Source of the DNA: Blastococcus sp. CT_GayMR16
GTDB taxonomy: Bacteria; Actinomycetota; Actinomycetes; Mycobacteriales; Geodermatophilaceae
Length of the DNA: 64,000 nucleotides
NCBI RefSeq assembly: GCF_004570875.1
Contig: NZ_SPQK01000005.1
Coordinates: forward strand, 173,049 to 237,048
Reading direction: 5' to 3'
In this document: piece by piece, positions 34,874 to 44,344 of the stretch
How the letters are laid out: every line of letters begins with the position of its first letter
Position numbering within the stretch: position 1 is the stretch's first letter
Translations under genes and position numbers: made by a program
The notes under the pieces: generated by a model
The model's input: only the letters and a program-made list of their open reading frames with translations
What the model was told of the DNA's origin: nothing
Databases searched by the model: none

Positions 34874-36523
34874 ATGAGCACGACCGCACCTGCGGCGCCC
34901 GCGCCGACCCTGCCCTGGTGGACCCGCGGGGACACCAACGCGTTCTTCGGACTCGCGTTCAACATCCTCGTCAACGTCCTGACGCTGACGAGCCTGATGA
35001 TCTTCGTGGTCAACGTCCCGGCCGGTGACGTCCTCGGGACGGTGCTCCCCGCCATGGGCATCGCCCTGGTCCTCGGGAACGTCTACTACACCTACCTGGC
35101 CCGTCGGCTGGCCCGGCGGGAGAACCGGACCGACGTCACGGCACTCCCGTTCGGCCCCAGCGTGCCGCACATGTTCATCGTCGTGTTCGTGATCATGCTG
35201 CCGATCTTCCTGAGCACCGGAGACCCGCTGAAGGCCTGGTCGGCCGGGCTCGCCTGGGCGTTCGTCATCGGCGTCATCGTCCTGATCGGGGCGTTCGTCG
35301 GGCCCTTCATCCGCCGCGTCACACCGCGGGCGGCGATGCTCGGCACCCTTGCCGGGATCTCGCTGACGTTCATCTCGATGCGTCCGGCGGCCCAGATGTG
35401 GGAGTACGCGTGGATCGGTCTGCCGGTGCTGGCCATCATCCTGATCGGGTTCTTCACCGGGGCGAAGCTGCCCGGCAACATCCCGGTCGGGCTGGCCGCG
35501 CTGCTCGTCGGTACCGCCATCGGGTGGATCGGCGGCGCGATGTCGGTTCCCGACGTGACCGCGGCGGCCAAGGACATCGCTATTGCCGTGCCGGACCTCC
35601 GGTTCGACCTGCTGTTCGACGGGCTGCGGGACCTCGCCCCGCTGCTGGCGACCGCGATCCCCCTCGGCGTCTACAACTTCACCGAGGCCATGAGCAACGT
35701 GGAGAGCGCCGCCGCCGCCGGGGACAACTACAACCTGCGCAGCGTGTTGCTGGCCGACGGCGCGGGCGCGGTCATCGGCTCGGCCCTCGGCTCCCCTTTC
35801 CCGCCCGCGGTCTACATCGGCCACCCGGGCTGGAAGGACGCCGGTGGCCGCGCCGGGTACTCGATGGCCAGCGGCGTCCTCATCGCGGTGCTCTGCTTCC
35901 TCGGCCTGTTCGGCCTGCTGTCCGCGCTGCTGCCGCTCCCGGCGATCGTGCCGATCCTGCTCTACATCGGGCTGCTGATCGGGGCCCAGGCCTTCCAGGC
36001 GGTGCCCCGGATCCACGCCGCGGCCGTCGTCATCGCGATCCTGCCGAACATGGCGGCCTGGGCGGCCGGCCTGATCGACAACTCGCTGGCCGCGGCGGGC
36101 ACGTCCGCCGCCGAGGTCGGCGACGAGGCACTCGGCAACGCCGGGGTCGTCTACGCGGGGCTCAACACCCTCGGGCAGGGGGCCGTCCTCGCCGGGCTCG
36201 TGCTGGGCGCCATCCTGACCTTCATCATCGATCGGAGGTTCGTCTCCGCGGCGGTGGCCGCGGCGGTCGGCGCGCTCCTCAGCTTCATCGGCCTGATCCA
36301 CGCACCCGAGGTGGCCTGGGCCGCCAATCCGCAGGTCGCCCTCGGGTATCTGCTGCTCGGCGCGGTCTGCCTCGGCTACGGGCTGCTGGCCCGGGGCTCC
36401 GCCACACCGGCCGTGGACGGCCCGGAGCATGCGGTCACCCCGCCGGCGGCCGACGCCGAACCGGTCGCCGAGTCCAGCGTCCCCGCCCCGCGGAAGGTGG
36501 CGGCGCCGGAACCCGCGAGCTGA
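34874..36523 (+). CDS. NCS2/AzgA-like permease of the biuret cluster
   Basis: A 549-residue transporter with 12 or more hydrophobic helices, starting after CAGGAGCCCTGTC. Features such as LPFGPSVPHMFI, ALGSPFPPAVYIGHPGWKDAGGR in two adjacent segments, and the repeated helix-rich halves fit the xanthine/uracil-permease (NCS2) superfamily. The C-terminal 50 residues are a soluble Pro/Ala/Glu-rich tail. Position directly after biuH suggests uptake of biuret or a related N-rich compound; this is inference. A strong hairpin follows the gene. Confidence 0.85.
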   Translation: MSTTAPAAPAPTLPWWTRGDTNAFFGLAFNILVNVLTLTSLMIFVVNVPAGDVLGTVLPAMGIALVLGNVYYTYLARRLARRENRTDVTALPFGPSVPHMFIVVFVIMLPIFLSTGDPLKAWSAGLAWAFVIGVIVLIGAFVGPFIRRVTPRAAMLGTLAGISLTFISMRPAAQMWEYAWIGLPVLAIILIGFFTGAKLPGNIPVGLAALLVGTAIGWIGGAMSVPDVTAAAKDIAIAVPDLRFDLLFDGLRDLAPLLATAIPLGVYNFTEAMSNVESAAAAGDNYNLRSVLLADGAGAVIGSALGSPFPPAVYIGHPGWKDAGGRAGYSMASGVLIAVLCFLGLFGLLSALLPLPAIVPILLYIGLLIGAQAFQAVPRIHAAAVVIAILPNMAAWAAGLIDNSLAAAGTSAAEVGDEALGNAGVVYAGLNTLGQGAVLAGLVLGAILTFIIDRRFVSAAVAAAVGALLSFIGLIHAPEVAWAANPQVALGYLLLGAVCLGYGLLARGSATPAVDGPEHAVTPPAADAEPVAESSVPAPRKVAAPEPAS

Positions 36524-36537
36524 CCGACGGGCGCCCC

Positions 36538-36576
36538 GGACGGCGTCGGCCCCCGGAGTCGGGGCCGGCGCCGTCC
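36538..36576 (+). terminator. Hairpin terminator ending the biuret cluster
   Basis: GGACGGCGTCGGCCCC pairs with GGGGCCGGCGCCGTCC, one mismatch, around a 7-base loop. It lies 15 bp after the permease stop and also before the convergent gene end. Confidence 0.8.
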
Positions 36577-36591
36577 GTCGTCGGCGCGTGC

Positions 36592-37326
36592 TCAGGGACG
36601 GCGGAACAACCTCCGCGGCGGCTCGACGAACAGCTCGTCGGCCATCGGCTCGTCCACAGCCTCGATCGCGAGGTCGTGCCATCCGCCCGGCGTCCGGATC
36701 CCGATCTCGTCGGTGAACACGCAGACCCCGGTCCCGACGTCGAGCCGCACCCGGTAGGCGTCGGGATAGCCGCTCAGCAGGTGCTCCGGGTAGTCGCGGT
36801 ACTCGACGACGTCGACCTCCCGCGACCGCAGGAGCGAGCAGCACCCGCACCGCGGTTCGTACGCCGGCGTCGTCCGGACCACGGCCTCCCACGCCGGGCG
36901 GCCCGCGTGCTCGACCTCGGTGACGCTGTCGACGACGAGCGGCGGGGCGGTCGTCCAGCTGTCGTGGTCGATCCCGTCGGCGAGCTCCACCGGGTCGAGC
37001 AGGGCCACCCAGCGGTAGTCGTCGAGCATCGGGGCGTCGTAAGAGACCCGCGGGCGCTCGGCGACCAGGCCGTCCGGTCGCAGGACCGGCGCGACCCCGC
37101 CGTCCCCGTGCAGGACGCCCGCGCGTTCCGGGGCCTCACGGACGATCCGGTGGAGCTCGCCGTCGAGGGTCTCGACACGGAGCAGGTCGGGACGCCGCAG
37201 CCAGGCGCGGATCGGCTGGACGCGACGCTCGTCGCGCCCGCGGCGCACGGTGAACCGCAGCGTCGACCACCGCCACGGCGACGAGCGCGCCAGGGCGGCG
37301 AAGGTGTCTGCGGACGGCGTCAGCAC
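36592..37326 (-). CDS. Uncharacterised soluble protein
   Basis: A 244-residue protein predicted from GTG 37326. I do not recognise it. It has many short beta-like stretches, a Cys cluster PRCGCCSLLRSREV and a C-terminal segment RVRLDVGTGVCVFTDEIG with GGWHDLAIEAVDEP. This pattern, a protein reading out a residue property across a curved sheet, is weakly reminiscent of LolA-like folds, but there is no signal peptide. It lies 44 bp downstream of the DUF2087 regulator on the same strand and may be cotranscribed. Confidence 0.7.
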   Translation of the reverse strand: MLTPSADTFAALARSSPWRWSTLRFTVRRGRDERRVQPIRAWLRRPDLLRVETLDGELHRIVREAPERAGVLHGDGGVAPVLRPDGLVAERPRVSYDAPMLDDYRWVALLDPVELADGIDHDSWTTAPPLVVDSVTEVEHAGRPAWEAVVRTTPAYEPRCGCCSLLRSREVDVVEYRDYPEHLLSGYPDAYRVRLDVGTGVCVFTDEIGIRTPGGWHDLAIEAVDEPMADELFVEPPRRLFRRP

Positions 37327-37370
37327 GTCGGAAGTGTGGGCGCGGTCCAGCGCAGTGACCAGCGGGTTTC

Positions 37371-37907
37371 TCAGACGTCGACCGGGCCGCCGCTGCGCCA
37401 GTAGACGCCTGCTTCCCGTGTGAGCATCCCCTCGTCGACGAGATAGCGGCGCAGGGCGGCGACGTCGGGGTGCCACACGCCGAGGAGCACGTTGACCTCG
37501 CGCTCGGGATAGCGGACCCCGGGTTCGAAGACCCGGACCAGGTGCTCGAGGACCACCCGCCGCTTGCTGTACTGGGCCGGGATCGACACGAGCCGGCCGT
37601 CCCGGACGAACGCGGAGAGGACGGCGTCCTCCGCGGGGTCGTCGGACAGCGGTTCCGGGGCTGGGGCGGCTTGTGCTGCGGCCCGGGCCGCGGCGCCGAA
37701 CCGCTCGGTGTGCAGCGTCAGCGCGTGCCCGTCGCGGTGCACCAGGCCGGCGCGGGCCAGCCGGCGGGCGGCGAGCGCGACGTCCTTGAGCGGGAGTCCC
37801 GCGGCCGCGGCGACCTCCTCGATGGTCCCGGCCCCCAGCGCGAGGGCGGCGACCACCCGGAGCCGCGTCGGATCGCCCAGCAGGCCCACGATCGTCGCGG
37901 CGTCCAC
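37371..37907 (-). CDS. ArsR-like helix-turn-helix plus DUF2087 regulator
   Basis: A 178-residue two-domain protein starting at GTG 37907. The N-terminal 70 residues are an ArsR-like winged helix ([20 protein letters not shown], then [20 protein letters not shown]). The C-terminal domain matches DUF2087: [39 protein letters not shown] and [13 protein letters not shown]2087 proteins are usually transcription regulators of unknown signal. Divergent from hisN. Confidence 0.85.
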   Translation of the reverse strand: MDAATIVGLLGDPTRLRVVAALALGAGTIEEVAAAAGLPLKDVALAARRLARAGLVHRDGHALTLHTERFGAAARAAAQAAPAPEPLSDDPAEDAVLSAFVRDGRLVSIPAQYSKRRVVLEHLVRVFEPGVRYPEREVNVLLGVWHPDVAALRRYLVDEGMLTREAGVYWRSGGPVDV

Positions 37908-37966
37908 ACGGGGACGGTATCGGCCCGCCCGAGGGCAGCCTCAGCGTGCTGGGGGTCGGTCCCGGC

Positions 37967-37972
37967 TAGGTT
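37967..37972 (+). promoter_or_regulatory. Candidate -10 box (TAGGTT) for hisN
   Basis: TAGGTT ends 8 bases before ATG 37981, with no Shine-Dalgarno sequence. Confidence 0.4.
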
Positions 37973-37980
37973 CGGTGTCC

Positions 37981-38784
37981 ATGACATCCGGACGGGGCTT
38001 TTCCGAGGACATGCGGCTGGCGCACGTGCTCGCTGATCAAGCCGACTCGATCAGTCTGGACCGCTTCAAGGCTCAGGACCTGAAGGTCGACACCAAGCCC
38101 GACCTGACGCCGGTGACCGACGCCGACCGCGCGGTCGAGGAGATGCTGCGGATCACGCTGAGCCGCGCCCGCACCCGCGACGCGGTCATGGGCGAGGAGT
38201 TCGGCACGACCGGCCACGGGCCGCGGCGGTGGGTGCTCGACCCGATCGACGGCACCAAGAACTTCGTCCGCGGCGTGCCCGTCTGGGCCACCCTGATCGC
38301 CCTCTTCGACGGCGAGGAGCCGGTGGTGGGGCTGGTCTCCGCCCCGGCGCTGAACCGGCGCTGGTGGGCGGCGAAGGACGTGGGCGCCTGGACGGGCCGG
38401 CGGCTGGAGTCGGCCACCCGCTGCCACGTCTCCTCGGTCAGCGACCTGCGGGACGCGAGCCTCTCCTACTCGAGCCTCTCCGGCTGGGAGGAGCGGAACC
38501 GCCTCGACGGCTTCCTCGACCTGTCGCGGTCGGTCTGGCGCACCCGGGCTTACGGCGACTTCTGGAGCTACTGCCTCCTGGCCGAGGGCGCGGTGGACAT
38601 CGCCGCCGAGCCCGAGGTGTCCGTCTGGGACCTCGCCGCCCTCGACGTGATCGTCCGCGAGGCAGGCGGCCGGTTCACCGACCTCACCGGCGCGCCCGGG
38701 CCGGCCGGCGGTAGTGCGCTGGCCTCCAACGGGATCCTGCACGACGCCGCCCTCGACCTGGTCCGCCTGCCCGAAGCCGACTGA
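37981..38784 (+). CDS. hisN: Histidinol-phosphatase, inositol-monophosphatase type
   Basis: A 267-residue Mg-dependent phosphatase. Metal ligands are Glu72 in [16 protein letters not shown] at 87-95, and the later Asp in [12 protein letters not shown]. The sequences [20 protein letters not shown] and [15 protein letters not shown] closely resemble M. tuberculosis HisN (Rv3137), which dephosphorylates histidinol phosphate. A wider monophosphatase activity cannot be excluded. The next gene is convergent, so it stands alone. Confidence 0.93.
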   Translation: MTSGRGFSEDMRLAHVLADQADSISLDRFKAQDLKVDTKPDLTPVTDADRAVEEMLRITLSRARTRDAVMGEEFGTTGHGPRRWVLDPIDGTKNFVRGVPVWATLIALFDGEEPVVGLVSAPALNRRWWAAKDVGAWTGRRLESATRCHVSSVSDLRDASLSYSSLSGWEERNRLDGFLDLSRSVWRTRAYGDFWSYCLLAEGAVDIAAEPEVSVWDLAALDVIVREAGGRFTDLTGAPGPAGGSALASNGILHDAALDLVRLPEAD

Positions 38785-38794
38785 GCGTCCGCGC

Positions 38795-40183
38795 CTACGT
38801 CCTCGCCCAGCGGTCGGCCGCTGCGCCGAGGTCGACGTCGGCGTGCGGCTCGACGACGGCGCCGGCCGCGCCCTCGAGGACGACGTCCTGCCCGACCCCG
38901 CGCCCGGCCAGCAGGGCGGCGCCGATCGCCGAGGCGCTGCGCAACGGCAGGTGCCGGACCGGACGGCCGAGGACGTCGGCCAGCAGCCCCTGGACGACGG
39001 CCGACCGCGCCCCGCCGCCGGTGAGCACCACCGGCTCGTCGCTCCCGGGCACCTCGAGGAGCTCGAAGGCCGCTCCGATCGCGAAGGCCACCCCTTCCAC
39101 CGCGGCCCGCGCCAGGTCCGCGCGGGTGGTCCCCGGGTGCAGCCCGCTCCAGCCGCCCCGGTCCGACGGCCGGGCGACGCCGCCGCGCTCGCCGGTGAGG
39201 AACGGCCGGAAGGCCACGCCCCCGGCGCCGGCCGGTGTCGCCCCGGCGGCGTCGAACAGCTCGGTCCAGCTCAGCCCCAGCACGCCGCACACCCAGTCCC
39301 AGGCCGAGCCACCGTTCTGCAGGGCCGCCATCGCGTACCAGCCGCCGGACACGTCCGCGTACCCGTGCACGAGCGGCGCCACCGCGGGCCGCGGCGCCCA
39401 GCCGGGACGGAGCAGCTGGGCGCCGGTCCCGAGATTGACCTGGGCCACCGGGGAACCCGCCGCGAGGAGGGCGAGCGGGGTGTCGGCGCCGCCGGTCACA
39501 ACGGGCACCGCGCCGACCGGCAGGTCTGCCGTCCCGAGGACCTCTGTGGTGGGCCGGACGGCGGGGAGCAGGCCGGGGTCGACGCCGGCCGCGCGGACCG
39601 CCGCCGCCGACCAGTCGTCAGCGGGAACGTCCCACAGCAGCGTCGCCGAGGCGTCGCTGCGGTCGGTGACGGCAGGGGGGCTCTCCGGCAGCAGGGTGGC
39701 CCGGAGGGCGTCCTTGGGCAGCAGCACGGTGGCCGCCCGAGCGACCGTCTCCGGCTCGTGGCGGGCCAGCCACGCCAGCAGCGGCCCCGTCATCCCGGCG
39801 ACCAGCGGGTTGGCGAGGGCGGCGCGGTCGGCGTCCGGCAGGGCCCGCCAGAGGTCCAGCTCGGCCGCGGCCCGGCCGTCGGCCCAGAGCACCGCCGGGC
39901 GCAGCGCCCGGCCGGCCGCGTCCACGACGACGAGACCGTGCATCTGCCCCGACAGGCCCAGCCCCAGGACGCGTGCGCCCGCGACGGCCGGTGCCACGGC
40001 GGACAGCGCCTCGTCGAAGGCATGCCGCCAGGCGCCGACGTCGGACTCCGCCCGACCGGGGGCCGGGCGATCGATCGGATAGCCCCGCTCGGCCTCGGCG
40101 ACGACCCGTCCCGAGACGTCCAGCGCGACCAGCTTCAGACCGCTCGTACCCAGGTCCGCGCCGAGGAGGACGTCGTCGGCCAC
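38795..40183 (-). CDS. xylB: FGGY-family carbohydrate kinase, xylulokinase-like
   Basis: A 462-residue sugar kinase with the actin-like fold. The N-terminal phosphate loop is LGADLGTSGLKLVA; GLSGQMHGLVVVD (LSGQMHG at 77-83) is the xylulokinase signature; VVTGGADTPLALLAAG contains the catalytic Asp; and VVLTGGGARSAVVQGLLADVL is the adenosine motif. It would phosphorylate D-xylulose. No xylose isomerase or transporter gene is nearby, and its operon partners are an aldo/keto reductase and an XdhC-like protein, so the sugar could be a reduced pentose or related polyol. Confidence 0.9.
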   Translation of the reverse strand: MADDVLLGADLGTSGLKLVALDVSGRVVAEAERGYPIDRPAPGRAESDVGAWRHAFDEALSAVAPAVAGARVLGLGLSGQMHGLVVVDAAGRALRPAVLWADGRAAAELDLWRALPDADRAALANPLVAGMTGPLLAWLARHEPETVARAATVLLPKDALRATLLPESPPAVTDRSDASATLLWDVPADDWSAAAVRAAGVDPGLLPAVRPTTEVLGTADLPVGAVPVVTGGADTPLALLAAGSPVAQVNLGTGAQLLRPGWAPRPAVAPLVHGYADVSGGWYAMAALQNGGSAWDWVCGVLGLSWTELFDAAGATPAGAGGVAFRPFLTGERGGVARPSDRGGWSGLHPGTTRADLARAAVEGVAFAIGAAFELLEVPGSDEPVVLTGGGARSAVVQGLLADVLGRPVRHLPLRSASAIGAALLAGRGVGQDVVLEGAAGAVVEPHADVDLGAAADRWART

Positions 40184-40191
40184 CGCGCCGC

Positions 40192-40686
40192 TCAGCCGCC
40201 CTGGGCGGAGCCGCCGTGGGCGAAGCCGCCGCCGCGGCCGTTGCGGTCGGCGAGCAGGCCGGCCAGCGTGGAGACGGCGATCTCGGCGGGCGCCCGCGAG
40301 CCGATGTCCAGGCCGATCGGCCGGTGCACGCGGGCGATCTCCTCCGGCGCCACGCCCAGCTCGGTCAGTGCCGCCACGTGCGGCCCCTCGTGCCGCGGGT
40401 TGCCCATCACGCCGATCCAGCGGGCCGGCCGGGCCAGCGCGTCGCGCAGCAGCGCCCCCAGCTCGTCGCGGTGGTGATCGGTGACGACGACGTCGGCGTC
40501 CCCACCCGCCAGCTCGCCGTCCAGCTCGGCGAACCCGCTCGCCGTCACGTCCGCGACGACGTCCACGCCGGGAGGCGGCGCGGGGTCCACGAGCACCGTC
40601 CGGTAGCCGAGCTCCGCGCCCCAGCGCAGCAGCACCTCGGCGACCGGCGAGGCGAAGACCGCGACCAGCAGGCGCTCGGTCGTCAT
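40192..40686 (-). CDS. XdhC-like Rossmann-domain protein
   Basis: A 164-residue protein corresponding to the C-terminal Rossmann domain of XdhC/CoxI family members ([65 protein letters not shown]). The N-terminal XdhC domain is missing. Full XdhC proteins load sulfurated molybdenum cofactor into xanthine dehydrogenase, but no molybdoenzyme gene is present here. The ATG at 40686 overlaps the aldo/keto reductase stop (ATGA). A glycine-rich tail ends the protein. Confidence 0.85.
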   Translation of the reverse strand: MTTERLLVAVFASPVAEVLLRWGAELGYRTVLVDPAPPPGVDVVADVTASGFAELDGELAGGDADVVVTDHHRDELGALLRDALARPARWIGVMGNPRHEGPHVAALTELGVAPEEIARVHRPIGLDIGSRAPAEIAVSTLAGLLADRNGRGGGFAHGGSAQGG

Positions 40687-41699
40687 GCGCCGCGCTCCGG
40701 ACTGTCGCCGTAGGCGTAGGAGGCGTTGACGTACCGGCCCCCCTCGGCGACGCCGGGCGGCGCGATCTCGTCCAGGCGCGCCAGGTCGCCCGCCGTGAGC
40801 TCCACCGCGACGGCCCCGGCGTTCTCCTCCAGGTAGCTCCGGCGCTTGGTGCCGGGGATGGGGACGACGTCGTCGCCCTGGGCCAGCACCCACGCCAGCG
40901 CGAGCTGCCCCGGCGTGGCGCCCTTCTCCTCGGCGAGGGTCCGGACGGCGTCCACCAGGCGCAGGTTGACCTCGAAGGCCTCGCCGGTGAAGCGGGGATG
41001 GCCGCGGCGGAAGTCGTCCTCGTCGAAGTCGTCCGGACTGGTGATCGCGCCGGTCAGGAAGCCGCGCCCCAGGGGGCTGAACGGCACGATGCCGATGCCG
41101 TGCTCGCGGGCGACCCCCAGCACCTCACTCTCCAGGTCGCGGGTCCACAGCGACCACTCGCTCTGCAGCGCGGCGATCGGGTGGACGGCGACCGCCCGGC
41201 GGATCGAGGCGGCGCTGGCCTCCGACAGCCCGAGGTGACGCACCTTGCCCTGCTCGACCAGCTCTGCCATCGCCCCGACCGTGTCCTCGATCGGCACCCG
41301 GGAGTCGACCCGGTGCTGGTAGTAGAGATCGATCACGTCGACGCCGAGCCGGCGCAGGCTCGCCTCGGCCCGGGCGCGCACGTTCTCCGGCCGCCCGTCG
41401 ATGTGCATCCGGCCGGCGTCGTCACGGGAGATCGAGAACTTCGTGGCCAGCTGCACCTCGTCCCGCCGGCCGACGATGGCCTCCCCGACCAGCTCCTCGT
41501 TGTGCCCGTCGCCGTACACGTCGGAGGTGTCGAGGAACGTGACGCCGAGGTCGAGGGCCCGCCGGACGGTCGCGAGCGACTCGTCGCGGTCGGCGTCCCC
41601 GTAGGCCTGGCTCATCCCCATGCAGCCCAGACCGAGCTCGGAGACGACCAGACCGTTGCGGCCGAGCGTGCGGGTACCGACAGGGAGGAGGGAGGTCAT
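40683..41699 (-). CDS. Aldo/keto reductase
   Basis: A 338-residue NADPH-type oxidoreductase with a TIM-barrel fold. [47 protein letters not shown] and DLYYQHRVD carry the catalytic Asp, Tyr, Lys and His residues of the AKR13-like group. [18 protein letters not shown] is the cofactor loop. The ATG at 41699 is preceded by a purine-poor stretch and the gene leads a three-gene operon with XdhC-like and FGGY kinase genes. Substrate is not evident. Confidence 0.92.
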   Translation of the reverse strand: MTSLLPVGTRTLGRNGLVVSELGLGCMGMSQAYGDADRDESLATVRRALDLGVTFLDTSDVYGDGHNEELVGEAIVGRRDEVQLATKFSISRDDAGRMHIDGRPENVRARAEASLRRLGVDVIDLYYQHRVDSRVPIEDTVGAMAELVEQGKVRHLGLSEASAASIRRAVAVHPIAALQSEWSLWTRDLESEVLGVAREHGIGIVPFSPLGRGFLTGAITSPDDFDEDDFRRGHPRFTGEAFEVNLRLVDAVRTLAEEKGATPGQLALAWVLAQGDDVVPIPGTKRRSYLEENAGAVAVELTAGDLARLDEIAPPGVAEGGRYVNASYAYGDSPERGA

Positions 41700-41781
41700 G
41701 ACTGCATCCTCACCCCCCGGCTTCCGGGCCCGCCACCGTCGCCTCCGTCTCCTCGGTCCATCTGATGGGATGGGGGTCGGA

Positions 41782-41800
41782 CGGGCCCGGATCGGGCCCG
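41782..41800 (+). promoter_or_regulatory. Hairpin CGGGCCC-GGATC-GGGCCCG just upstream of cbs
   Basis: A perfect 7-bp stem with a 5-base loop ends 3 bases before the Shine-Dalgarno GGAGGAGG of cbs. In the mRNA it could lower ribosome access. It does not resemble a SAM riboswitch. Confidence 0.4.
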
Positions 41801-41816
41801 CGTGGAGGAGGACCCC

Positions 41817-43211
41817 GTGCAATACGCCGAGTCCGTCGTGGACCTGGTCGGCAACACCCCGCTGGTGCGGCTCAATTCGGTGACCCGCCAGCTGGGTCCC
41901 GACGCGCCGCTGGTGCTGGCCAAGCTCGAGTACCTCAACCCCGGCGGGTCGGTGAAGGACCGCATCGCCGTCCGCATGGTCGACGCCGCCGAGGCCAGCG
42001 GTGCGCTGCAGCCGGGCGGCACGATCATCGAGCCCACCAGCGGAAACACCGGCATCGGCCTCGCCCTGGTCGCCCAGCAGCGCGGGTACAAGTGCATCTT
42101 CATCTGCCCCGACAAGGTCGGCCAGGAGAAGATCAACGTGCTGAAGGCCTACGGCGCCGAGGTCGTCGTCTGCCCGACCGCGGTCGACCCGAGCGACCCG
42201 CGCTCCTACTACTCGGTGTCCGACCGGCTGGCCCGGGAGACGCCCGGCGGCTGGAAGCCCGACCAGTACTCCAACCCGGCCAACCCGCAGTCGCACTACG
42301 AGACCACCGGTCCGGAGCTCTGGGAGCAGACCGAGGGGCGGATCACCACCTTCGTCACCGGCATGGGCACCGGCGGCACGATCAGCGGAATCGGGCGGTA
42401 TCTCAAGGAGGTCTCCGGCGGCCGCGTGCGCATCGTCGGCGCCGACCCGGAGGGTTCGGTGTACTCGGGCGGCACCGGGCGGCCCTACCTCGTCGAGGGG
42501 GTCGGCGAGGACTTCTGGCCGTCGACCTACGACCGGGACATCGCCGACGAGATCATTCCGGTCTCCGACGGCGACTCCTTCGCCATGACCCGGCGGCTGG
42601 CGCGCGAGGAGGGTCTCCTCGTCGGCGGTTCCTGCGGCATGGCGGTCGTCGCCGCCCTGCAGGCCGCCGAGAAGCTCACCAAGGACGACGTCATGGTGAT
42701 CCTGCTGCCCGACGGCGGCCGGGGCTACCTCAACAAGATCTTCAGCGACAAGTGGATGGCCGACTACGGGTTCCTCGACGTCGCAGCGGGCGAGACCGTG
42801 GGCGACGTGCTGCGGGCGAAGTCCGGCGAGACCCCGACGCTGGTGCACACGCACCCCAACGAGACGGTTCGCGACGCCATCGACATCCTCCGCGAGTACG
42901 GCGTCAGCCAGCTGCCGGTCGTGCGGGCCGAGCCCCCGGTGACGGCCGGCGAGGTCGTCGGCTCGGTGGACGAGAAGCTGCTGCTCGACGCCCTCTTCGC
43001 CGGGACGGCGAGCCTCGCCGACCGGGTGGAGCGGCACATGTCGCCGCCGCTGCCGATCGTCGGCTCGGGTGAGGGAGTCAGCGCCGCCGTCGCCGCGCTC
43101 GGCTCGGCCGACGCCCTCGTGGTGCACGTCGACGGCAAGCCGGCCGGCGTCGTCACCCGCCAGGACGTCCTCGGCCACCTCGCGGGGCTGAGTTCTACGG
43201 TCGTTTCATGA
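41817..43211 (+). CDS. cbs: Cystathionine beta-synthase
   Basis: A 464-residue PLP enzyme condensing serine (or O-acetylserine) with homocysteine. GTG 41817 follows GGAGGAGG at a good distance, and the resulting length equals that of M. tuberculosis Cbs (Rv1077). The PLP Lys47 sits in [12 protein letters not shown], with [11 protein letters not shown] and [11 protein letters not shown] for phosphate binding. Two CBS domains occupy roughly residues 335-464 ([20 protein letters not shown] is the linker). The stop overlaps the metB ATG, giving a coupled transsulfuration pair. Confidence 0.95.
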   Translation: MQYAESVVDLVGNTPLVRLNSVTRQLGPDAPLVLAKLEYLNPGGSVKDRIAVRMVDAAEASGALQPGGTIIEPTSGNTGIGLALVAQQRGYKCIFICPDKVGQEKINVLKAYGAEVVVCPTAVDPSDPRSYYSVSDRLARETPGGWKPDQYSNPANPQSHYETTGPELWEQTEGRITTFVTGMGTGGTISGIGRYLKEVSGGRVRIVGADPEGSVYSGGTGRPYLVEGVGEDFWPSTYDRDIADEIIPVSDGDSFAMTRRLAREEGLLVGGSCGMAVVAALQAAEKLTKDDVMVILLPDGGRGYLNKIFSDKWMADYGFLDVAAGETVGDVLRAKSGETPTLVHTHPNETVRDAIDILREYGVSQLPVVRAEPPVTAGEVVGSVDEKLLLDALFAGTASLADRVERHMSPPLPIVGSGEGVSAAVAALGSADALVVHVDGKPAGVVTRQDVLGHLAGLSSTVVS

Positions 43212-44344
43212 GCGGTTTCAACACGCGCGCTATCCACGCCGGCCAGGACCCGGACCCGGCGACCGGTGCGGTGATCGTGCCGATGCACCTGACCACCACC
43301 TACAAGCAGGACGGCGTCGGCGGCCTGCGCGGCGGCTACGAGTACAGCCGCAGCGGCAACCCGACGCGGACGGCGCTGCACGAGGCGCTGGCCGCACTGG
43401 AGGAGGGGACGACGGCGCTGGCCTTCGCGTCCGGGCTCGCCGCGGAGGACACACTGTTGCGCACCGTCTGCCGGCCCGGCGACCACGTCGTCCTCGGTGG
43501 GGATGCGTACGGCGGCACGTTCCGGCTGATCTCGCGCGTGCTGTCGGAGTGGGGCCTGGAGTACACGCCCGTCCACCTGGACGACCCGGACCAGGTGCGG
43601 GCGGCGATGCGGCCGACGACGCGGGTGATCTGGTGCGAGACGCCGAGCAATCCGTTGCTCAACATCACCGACATCGAGGCCACGGCGTCCGTGGCGCACG
43701 ACGGCGGGGCGCTGCTGGTCGTCGACAACACGTTCGCCTCGCCCTACCTGCAGCGGCCCCTGACGCTCGGCGCGGACGTCGTCGTCCACTCCACGACGAA
43801 GTACCTCGGCGGGCATTCCGACGTGGTGGGGGGCGCGCTGGTCACAGGCGACGCCGCCCTGGGCGAGCGGCTGGCGTACAACCACAACGCGATGGGCGCG
43901 GTCGCCTCCCCGTTCGACTCCTGGCTCGTGCTGCGCAGCCTCAAGACCCTCGGGGTCCGGATGGACCGGCACTCGGCCAACGCTGCGCGGGTCGTCGAGT
44001 TCCTGGTCGAGCACCCGGCGGTCGCCTCGGTGCTGTACCCGGGCCTCCCGTCGCACCCCGGGCACGACATCGCGGCGAAGCAGATGTCCGGCTTCGGCGG
44101 GATGGTGTCGTTCCGGCTGCGGGACGGCGAGGACGCCGCGCTCAAGGTCTGCGACCGTGCGCAGCTGTTCACGCTCGCCGAGTCGCTCGGCGGCGTCGAG
44201 TCGCTGATCGAGCACCCCGGCCGGATGACGCACGCCAGCGCGGCCGGCTCCCCGCTGGAGGTGCCGAACGACCTGGTGCGGCTGTCAGTGGGCATCGAGG
44301 ACGCCGACGACCTGCTCGCCGACCTCGAGCAGGCGCTCGCCTAG
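43208..44344 (+). CDS. metB: Cystathionine gamma-synthase
   Basis: A 378-residue Cys/Met-metabolism PLP enzyme with the Schiff-base Lys198 in VVHSTTKYLGGHSDVVGG. YEYSRSGNPTR, FASGLAAEDTLLR and ETPSNPLLNITD match the MetB/MetC family; pairing with cbs and similarity to mycobacterial MetB (Rv1079) favour gamma-synthase or gamma-lyase activity. It uses ATG 43208 in the cbs stop. Its own TAG (44342-44344) lies in the left target duplication of an IS481 element, so the coding region is intact despite the insertion. Confidence 0.95.
   Translation: MSGFNTRAIHAGQDPDPATGAVIVPMHLTTTYKQDGVGGLRGGYEYSRSGNPTRTALHEALAALEEGTTALAFASGLAAEDTLLRTVCRPGDHVVLGGDAYGGTFRLISRVLSEWGLEYTPVHLDDPDQVRAAMRPTTRVIWCETPSNPLLNITDIEATASVAHDGGALLVVDNTFASPYLQRPLTLGADVVVHSTTKYLGGHSDVVGGALVTGDAALGERLAYNHNAMGAVASPFDSWLVLRSLKTLGVRMDRHSANAARVVEFLVEHPAVASVLYPGLPSHPGHDIAAKQMSGFGGMVSFRLRDGEDAALKVCDRAQLFTLAESLGGVESLIEHPGRMTHASAAGSPLEVPNDLVRLSVGIEDADDLLADLEQALA

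Noticed and set aside
41782..41800. SAM riboswitch upstream of cbs
   Set aside because: Only a single short hairpin is present; no S-box core or multi-helix structure can be built.
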